Assembly (NCBI GenBank): GCA_028715605.1
Contig: JAQURM010000016.1
Coordinates: 1-34,787, forward strand
DNA from: Desulfovibrionales bacterium
GTDB lineage: Bacteria > Desulfobacterota > QYQD01
Direction: 5' to 3'
Length of the DNA: 34,787 nt
Notes under the pieces: generated by a model
Database searches by the model: none
What the model was told of the DNA's origin: nothing
Seen by the model: the letters and a program-made list of their open reading frames with translations, nothing else
Shown here: in pieces, positions 30,778 to 34,787 of the stretch
How the letters are laid out: each line of letters begins with the position of its first letter
How positions within the stretch are numbered: position 1 is the stretch's first letter
Translations under genes and position numbers: made by a program

Positions 30778-31776
30778 ATGAACGATATGTCTGCCCATAT
30801 CCCCTGTAATCCCCGATTACGGGTTAATTTTATAAACGGGAACGGGATCGCCTGTTGTGATCTCTCGCAGGACACGGCAGTGCAGGGCATTTTCTGTCGT
30901 GCCGGCACAAAGATCGAATTTCATAAAAACGGCTGGTTGTGGCGCTGCGAACCTGATGAAGATATCAGCCTTGACGGGGTGCCCATCAGAGGCGGCGCAA
31001 GGGCCGAGCTTCACGAAGAGGGCCGGCTGTGGCGGGGCAGACTGGCTCAGGAGGCAACCGTGCAGGATATTTTGTGCCGCGCCGGCAGTGATATAGAATT
31101 CTGGATGAGCGGACAATTGAAAAGATGCATTCTGGCGCGCGATACGCTGATTCAGGGCATTCCGTGCCGTGCCGGGGCAAATGTAGAGATGAGGGAAGAT
31201 GGCGCGCTGGTTTACGGCGAACTTGCAGGGCCGGCGTTGATACAGGACATTTCCTTTGAGGCGGGGACACGAATATTATTCCATGATAATGGCCGCCTCG
31301 CGGGTTGTTATATGGTACGGGACAAAACTATCCGGGATGTTCCCTGCCGGGCGGATAACTGGGTATGGTTTCATGACACCGGCGGCCTTTCCGCTTGTGT
31401 CCTGGCCGGTGATGCCGCTATCCACAGTGTTTCATGCCGATTGGATACCGGGGTAAATTTACACGACAATGGGAATCTGCTCAGGTGTTATCTATCCGGT
31501 GATCAGGTAATTCAGGGCGTTCCGTCCCGGGCTGCCACGTTTGTACTTTTCCATAAAAACGGGCGACTTTCAGCCTGTGAATTGGCCTTGGATACGGAGT
31601 TCCAGGGGATTCCTTGTAAGAGCCGGGCCTGGGTAGGATTTCACGATAACGGCCGCTTAAAGCGATGTTATCTGGCGAAAGATACGCTTTTTCAGGGGGC
31701 GTTACTCAAAGCCGGGGCGTGGGCCTCGTTTTTCCCCGATGGTACGCTGGAATCCTATAAGTATGACCTCTGTTAG
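30778..31776 (+). CDS. 30-residue-repeat protein, second copy
   Basis: 332 residues with about eleven copies of the same 30-residue unit, e.g. 'IQGIPCRAGANVEMREDGAL' and 'FQGIPCKSRAWVGFHDNGRL' plus 'KRCYLAKDTL'. Repeats drift in sequence (the Cys is replaced by Phe or Ser in some), so the array is old and not a recent slippage product. It ends on 'FFPDGTLESYKYDLC'. AGGA lies 3 bases before ATG 30778; ATG 30787 is an alternative. The 12-bp gap to the first copy indicates one transcript and a tandem duplication. Function is unknown; the divergent glycan operon is the only contextual hint. Confidence 0.65.
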   Translation: MNDMSAHIPCNPRLRVNFINGNGIACCDLSQDTAVQGIFCRAGTKIEFHKNGWLWRCEPDEDISLDGVPIRGGARAELHEEGRLWRGRLAQEATVQDILCRAGSDIEFWMSGQLKRCILARDTLIQGIPCRAGANVEMREDGALVYGELAGPALIQDISFEAGTRILFHDNGRLAGCYMVRDKTIRDVPCRADNWVWFHDTGGLSACVLAGDAAIHSVSCRLDTGVNLHDNGNLLRCYLSGDQVIQGVPSRAATFVLFHKNGRLSACELALDTEFQGIPCKSRAWVGFHDNGRLKRCYLAKDTLFQGALLKAGAWASFFPDGTLESYKYDLC

Positions 31777-31973
31777 TTAGTGCTCATCTGGGAACTACCG
31801 TTTCCGTCTTCACGCTTTCAGCCATCAGCGATTAGCATGAAGCTGGTCTGCCGTTCACAGTTGACCGTTTACCGGAAGAAAATGTCGGACAACGGTTAAC
31901 GGTTAACAGACATGCTGACTGCTCCATCTGTGTTTAGGGGAGATATTATAAATCATATTACAGCAAAAGAGAG
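31777..31973. repeat. Intergenic short repeats (CGGTTAACGGTTAAC type)
   Basis: GTTCACAGTTGACCGTTTAC near 31853 and CGGTTAACGGTTAACAGAC near 31893 form a loose inverted pair. No coding frame was recognised between the repeat protein and the uspA promoter. Confidence 0.45.
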
Positions 31974-32003
31974 TTGTAATTTTATTATCTATTGCCCTAT
32001 ACT
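31974..32003 (+). promoter_or_regulatory. Promoter of the uspA-like gene
   Basis: TTGTAA (31974-31979), an 18-bp spacer and TATACT (31998-32003). The predicted start near 32010 gives a leader of about 105 bases that contains two strong hairpins. Confidence 0.45.
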
Positions 32004-32026
32004 GAATAATATGGATTAGAGACAAA

Positions 32027-32066
32027 GGCGATCCCGCTGTGGGATCGCCTTTCGGGCAAGAGCCCG
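32027..32066 (+). promoter_or_regulatory. Two strong hairpins in the uspA leader
   Basis: GGCGATCCC-GCTGT-GGGATCGCC is a perfect 9-bp stem followed by TTT, then CGGGC-AAGA-GCCCG is a perfect 5-bp stem. They may terminate or attenuate transcription, or stabilise the leader. The gene's ribosome site AAAGGAGG lies about 40 bases after the second hairpin. Confidence 0.5.
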
Positions 32067-32115
32067 ATGACGGTTTAGATTAGTTATCAATAAGATTGAG
32101 AAAGGAGGAATATCT

Positions 32116-33045
32116 ATGTTTAAGAAGATATTAACAGCTTCAGATTCAGTAGATGTTTGTGACGCCCCTTCAGCAGTGGCGGCTCACCTGGCGAAGCAGG
32201 AAGGGGCCCGGCTTTATCTTATGCATGTGCTCGAGTCTTCTGACCTGATACGCAGGCAATGGGTAAAGGATTTTAGAACGGGTGAGGATGTGGCGGTTAC
32301 CGCAGAGTATATAGACGTGGTAAAGGGGATGATAAAGAAGAAATGCGCTGAGGCGCTGATCGGCTGTAAGGACTATCTTATTGAAGTAAGGCCGGGGTTC
32401 CCATGGCTGGAAATCTTAAGAATGGCCAGGGCCACCAGGGCCGACCTTATGGTGCTTGGCCCCCACAGAGGTAAGGCTGAGGAGAAAGGCGTGGTGCGCA
32501 TGAGGACTGTGGAGGGGTTGGGCAGTACCGTAGAAGCGGTCATTATGCGGGCTCACTGCCCGGTGATGATCGTGAGCCGTGATGTGCCTAAAGAAGGCTT
32601 GGCCTTTAAAAAGATTCTCTTCGGCACGGATTTTTCGGAGACATGTCAATATGCCTTTGAGTTATCTTTGAAGGCAGCGCAAAAATATAATTCCAGGCTG
32701 CACATCCTGCATGTCTTGAGGATTCCGCGCGGAGAACGGGTGGCATACACTCTGGCGCAGATAGAAAGGGAAATTGCCGGGGTAAAAGAAAAAGTGCAGA
32801 AGGTGTATGCCAAGCAGATAAAAGGGATTGATTATGTCTGTGATGTCTTGGAGGGAGAACCTTCTGCAGAGATTCTAAAATACGCTGCTTCAAACCAGAT
32901 CGACCTTATCGTCATCGGTTCCCATGTCAGAGAACAGGCGGAGAGGTGGTACGTGGGAAGTGTGGTGGAAAGGTTGGGATCGGAATCTTATTGTCCATTG
33001 ATTACCGTTACCAGACCGGAAGCCTTATTAACGCTTGAAGAATAA
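32116..33045 (+). CDS. Tandem universal stress protein (UspA-like)
   Basis: 309 residues with two Usp domains. Domain 1 (about 1-155): 'FKKILTASDSVDVCDAPSAV', 'RLYLMHVLES', 'DLMVLGPHRGKAEEKGVVRM', 'GSTVEAVIMRAHCPVMIVSR'. Domain 2 (about 165-300): 'FKKILFGTDFSETCQYAFEL', 'LHILHVLRIPRG', 'DLIVIGSHVREQAERWYVGS', 'ERLGSESYCPLITV'. The ATP-binding pattern G-x2-x-G...G-(S/T) is recognisable in domain 1 (G-P-H-R-G ... G-S-T) and less clear in domain 2 (G-S-H ... V-G-S), so ATP binding may differ between halves. AAAGGAGG precedes the ATG. The role is probably stress or starvation adaptation; the protein is cytoplasmic. Confidence 0.88.
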   Translation: MFKKILTASDSVDVCDAPSAVAAHLAKQEGARLYLMHVLESSDLIRRQWVKDFRTGEDVAVTAEYIDVVKGMIKKKCAEALIGCKDYLIEVRPGFPWLEILRMARATRADLMVLGPHRGKAEEKGVVRMRTVEGLGSTVEAVIMRAHCPVMIVSRDVPKEGLAFKKILFGTDFSETCQYAFELSLKAAQKYNSRLHILHVLRIPRGERVAYTLAQIEREIAGVKEKVQKVYAKQIKGIDYVCDVLEGEPSAEILKYAASNQIDLIVIGSHVREQAERWYVGSVVERLGSESYCPLITVTRPEALLTLEE

Positions 33046-33081
33046 AGAAAAATAATGTTTCTCGAAAAACGTCCGATAAGA

Positions 33082-33169
33082 ACGTAAACGTTCATATAAC
33101 CCTCGAAAGGGGTCATCGCTGCCTCCCGGTGGTGGCCCCCGAACTTTTTCTATGTCCCCTTTCGGCTTT
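33082..33169 (+). promoter_or_regulatory. Palindromes upstream of the terminal ORF
   Basis: GAACGT-AA-ACGTTC (33080-33093 region) is a 6-bp-arm palindrome resembling an operator. CGAAAGGGG (33104-33112) and CCCCTTTCG (33156-33164) form a 9-bp stem around a 43-base loop that has its own GC-rich pairing, followed by GCTTTT. This could be the terminator of the usp gene or a structured leader. Confidence 0.35.
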
Positions 33170-33179
33170 TGAAAATGTT

Positions 33180-33290
33180 ATGGAGTTGCCGATGGAAAGG
33201 CAGCGTATTGGACTATCTAAGTTGCGAAAGACCTTGCGTAGCTTTCAAGACCTGATGCAGGGCAACGTACAGATGTTACTTGTGAAGTGA
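33180..33290 (+). other. 36-codon ORF in frame with the next gene, ended by TGA
   Basis: ATG 33180 opens 'MELPMERQRIGLSKLRKTLR' then 'SFQDLMQGNVQMLLVK' and stops at TGA 33288-33290. The same frame stays open after the TGA through the rest of the window. The peptide looks like real protein, so it is either a small gene or the original N-terminus of the next gene cut by a nonsense mutation. No Shine-Dalgarno is visible at 33180. Confidence 0.35.
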
Positions 33291-33386
33291 ACCCAAAATT
33301 TCAAGAAAAGATGCGGTATTTTTGCCGGATCGGATAGAGAACAGGTGCTTACAGAAGGCAAAATACTTTTCCCTCATCGGGCGTTA

Positions 33387-34787
33387 ATGGTCGAGGGTGA
33401 CCTCAAGGAATGTTTTTATTGCGGCTCCTGCCGTCACGACCTCAAGGTATGCCCTTCGAAAAATCTTCAACTATCTTCCAGGGTCTTCACCCGGTTCGGC
33501 CATCTCTCTATCGAGCATATAACCAATTGCTTTGCCGGGGCCTTTAGTAATCCGGAACAGCACAATGAAGGTGTAGCCAATCTTAAGGCAAGCGATGTTC
33601 AGGCTATATATGGTCAAAATGAAGTATTGGCAGCTTACCATACCTTCTTTGACCTTACAGAGATATTTCATCTCAGATTTCTAAAACGGGTGTGGCAAAC
33701 AGAGGCTGTCACTTGGAATATGCTATATTCTGCGGGAGAGCAAAGGGAGGAGGGAGGCCCGTTATGGCTGACCTTGGACTGCATTCGTGTAGGACAGACG
33801 GATAAAGCCGAACAGTTTTTGAAAACGACCCAGGATAAAGACCCCGACGACTACAGGCTGTACATGGCCACGGCCTTCCTTGAATTGGAAAAGGGAAATC
33901 ATTTCGAAGCGATTTACCAGTTTGAACGGGCAAAAGAGTGCTCGCGCAATAAGTTGCAACAGATACACGCGCTTTTTTTAATTGCCCGCCTTCACGAAGT
34001 ATCCAGGGCATACGAAAAAGCAGAGGAAAAGGTGCATGATATCATCTACCTTGACCGTGACTGTTTAGAGGCCCAGTATTATAAGATTATATTGCAGGCA
34101 AAAATGGTCTTTCACGATGAAGACATCGTCAAATTACAAAAAATTATCTTGCAGCAGCCGGAATTTTTTCTTTACGCCCTTATCGATCCACGGCTCTTGC
34201 CCATACAGGGGCTTGTCGATCAACTCCTGGCCGAAATGCTGGAAGGTATCCGAAAAGAAACCAGAGACGTAATCCGGGCCGCAGAGGCCAAAATCAATTC
34301 CATGATTGAGTGGTTGGACGAAGAAAATGAAATTTTCCGGGAGAACAAGACCCTTGTCGATAAGATGAGGCAATCTGCGGAACAGGACAGTTACCTTGGT
34401 TATATAGAGGCCAAGGACATCGCCGCCTCGCTCATCAGCCGATACCACCTAACACAGAAGACCATTAGAATAAACCTTCTAAAAGAGATTGCCTCGCAGG
34501 ATAATCACCTGAGGAGATATGAGATTTATTGGAGAAAATATCCTCTGAAGGGGTTTTTCAGGACAGTGGGGCCGTTTTTGCACGAGACCCGGCAAAAACT
34601 GAACTATGCCGCAAACCTGGCCAGATCTGACCAGGCAAACGCCTTTAAGCAGGCCAGCCGGATGGCAGAAGAAATGGCGTCTGAGCTTAAAGGGATGGTT
34701 ACTACAGTGGGCAGGATGGCATCCTTAGAAAATGGGATTAATGTGATGCGCTCCTTCGGCAAACACCTTCTCATACTGGAAGTCATC
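33387..34787 (+). CDS. Cys-motif, TPR-like/coiled-coil protein, 3' end outside window
   Basis: Frame open from 33291 to the window end; ATG 33387 is the first ATG, with GTG 33345 as an alternative. At least 467 residues. Near the N-terminus is 'ECFYCGSCRHDLKVCPSK', a C-x2-C-x2-C-x6-C-P cluster that could bind zinc or an Fe-S cluster. From about residue 125 the chain is helical with TPR-like pairs ('WLTLDCIRVGQTDKAEQFL', 'YRLYMATAFLELEKGNHFEA', 'ARLHEVSRAYEKAEEKVHDI'), then a long coiled coil ('ETRDVIRAAEAKINSMIEWL'). Residues before 33387 ('GSDREQVLTEGKILFPHRAL') also look coding, so the true start may lie upstream. No family is recognised with confidence; a scaffold or signalling adaptor is possible. 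Confidence 0.6.
   Translation, partial: MVEGDLKECFYCGSCRHDLKVCPSKNLQLSSRVFTRFGHLSIEHITNCFAGAFSNPEQHNEGVANLKASDVQAIYGQNEVLAAYHTFFDLTEIFHLRFLKRVWQTEAVTWNMLYSAGEQREEGGPLWLTLDCIRVGQTDKAEQFLKTTQDKDPDDYRLYMATAFLELEKGNHFEAIYQFERAKECSRNKLQQIHALFLIARLHEVSRAYEKAEEKVHDIIYLDRDCLEAQYYKIILQAKMVFHDEDIVKLQKIILQQPEFFLYALIDPRLLPIQGLVDQLLAEMLEGIRKETRDVIRAAEAKINSMIEWLDEENEIFRENKTLVDKMRQSAEQDSYLGYIEAKDIAASLISRYHLTQKTIRINLLKEIASQDNHLRRYEIYWRKYPLKGFFRTVGPFLHETRQKLNYAANLARSDQANAFKQASRMAEEMASELKGMVTTVGRMASLENGINVMRSFGKHLLILEVI

Noticed and set aside
32027-32066. Known riboswitch (c-di-GMP or guanidine type) in the uspA leader
   Set aside because: The hairpin loops lack the conserved nucleotides of those classes; only two simple stems are seen.
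33288-33290. Selenocysteine at the in-frame TGA
   Set aside because: No strong SECIS-like hairpin follows the TGA and no selenoprotein family motif surrounds it.
33709-34448. Minus-strand ORFs of about 100 codons near the window end
   Set aside because: They lie opposite a long open plus-strand frame with clear TPR-like and coiled-coil pattern that runs off the window.

Overview
The window looks like chromosomal DNA from a Gram-negative, probably Desulfobacterota/deltaproteobacterial organism. This is inferred from gene content, not from a marker gene: a LolA periplasmic lipoprotein carrier (so an outer membrane), a sigma-54-type promoter in front of glnA, PilZ and HDOD signalling proteins, a FlhG/MinD-like ATPase, and many short dispersed repeats and palindromes between genes. 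No rRNA, tRNA or CRISPR array was seen.

Layout. 1-6429: a phosphate module, phoB (3' end only)-phoR-[Pho box]-pstS-pstC-pstA-pstB-phoU, all on the plus strand. 6.4-12.6 kb: rnhA (minus), an HIT-like gene behind a repeated attC-like element, a TtcA-family tRNA thiolase, ftsK, lolA and nadA. 12.6-13.1 kb: an overlooked pair of very small minus-strand genes with a good promoter and a perfect Shine-Dalgarno. 13.5-18.7 kb: a signalling and nitrogen stretch: PilZ, a 126-bp MITE-like element, MinD-like ATPase, HDOD, GAF-ANTAR and glnA. 18.8-20.7 kb: an ABC-F ATPase facing glnA across a shared terminator.

20.7-24.9 kb is an accessory region: a PfkB kinase remnant, an AT-rich DUF262/HNH defence-type gene, a hypothetical gene bounded by integron-type recombination sites, a 29-bp palindrome, a histone-H1-tailed small protein and a 170-bp repeat element. 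24.9-31.8 kb is a probable surface-glycan region: a low-molecular-weight tyrosine phosphatase, a minus-strand operon (CgeB-like glycosyltransferase, acetolactate-synthase-like TPP enzyme, large GT2-like protein) and two divergent genes made almost entirely of a 30-residue repeat. 32-34.8 kb holds a tandem UspA protein and a cysteine-motif/helical protein that runs off the window end.

The strongest candidate for something undescribed is a 110-bp element present twice in inverted orientation (7072-7181 and 23608-23717, about 92% identical by eye). The two copies end at a GTTAG core, and a different gene follows each. One of these genes is closed by a second, well-formed attC-like hairpin, so the pair looks like integrase-less integron cassettes dispersed in a chromosome. 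The two-microprotein operon and the 30-residue-repeat protein pair are the next most interesting.
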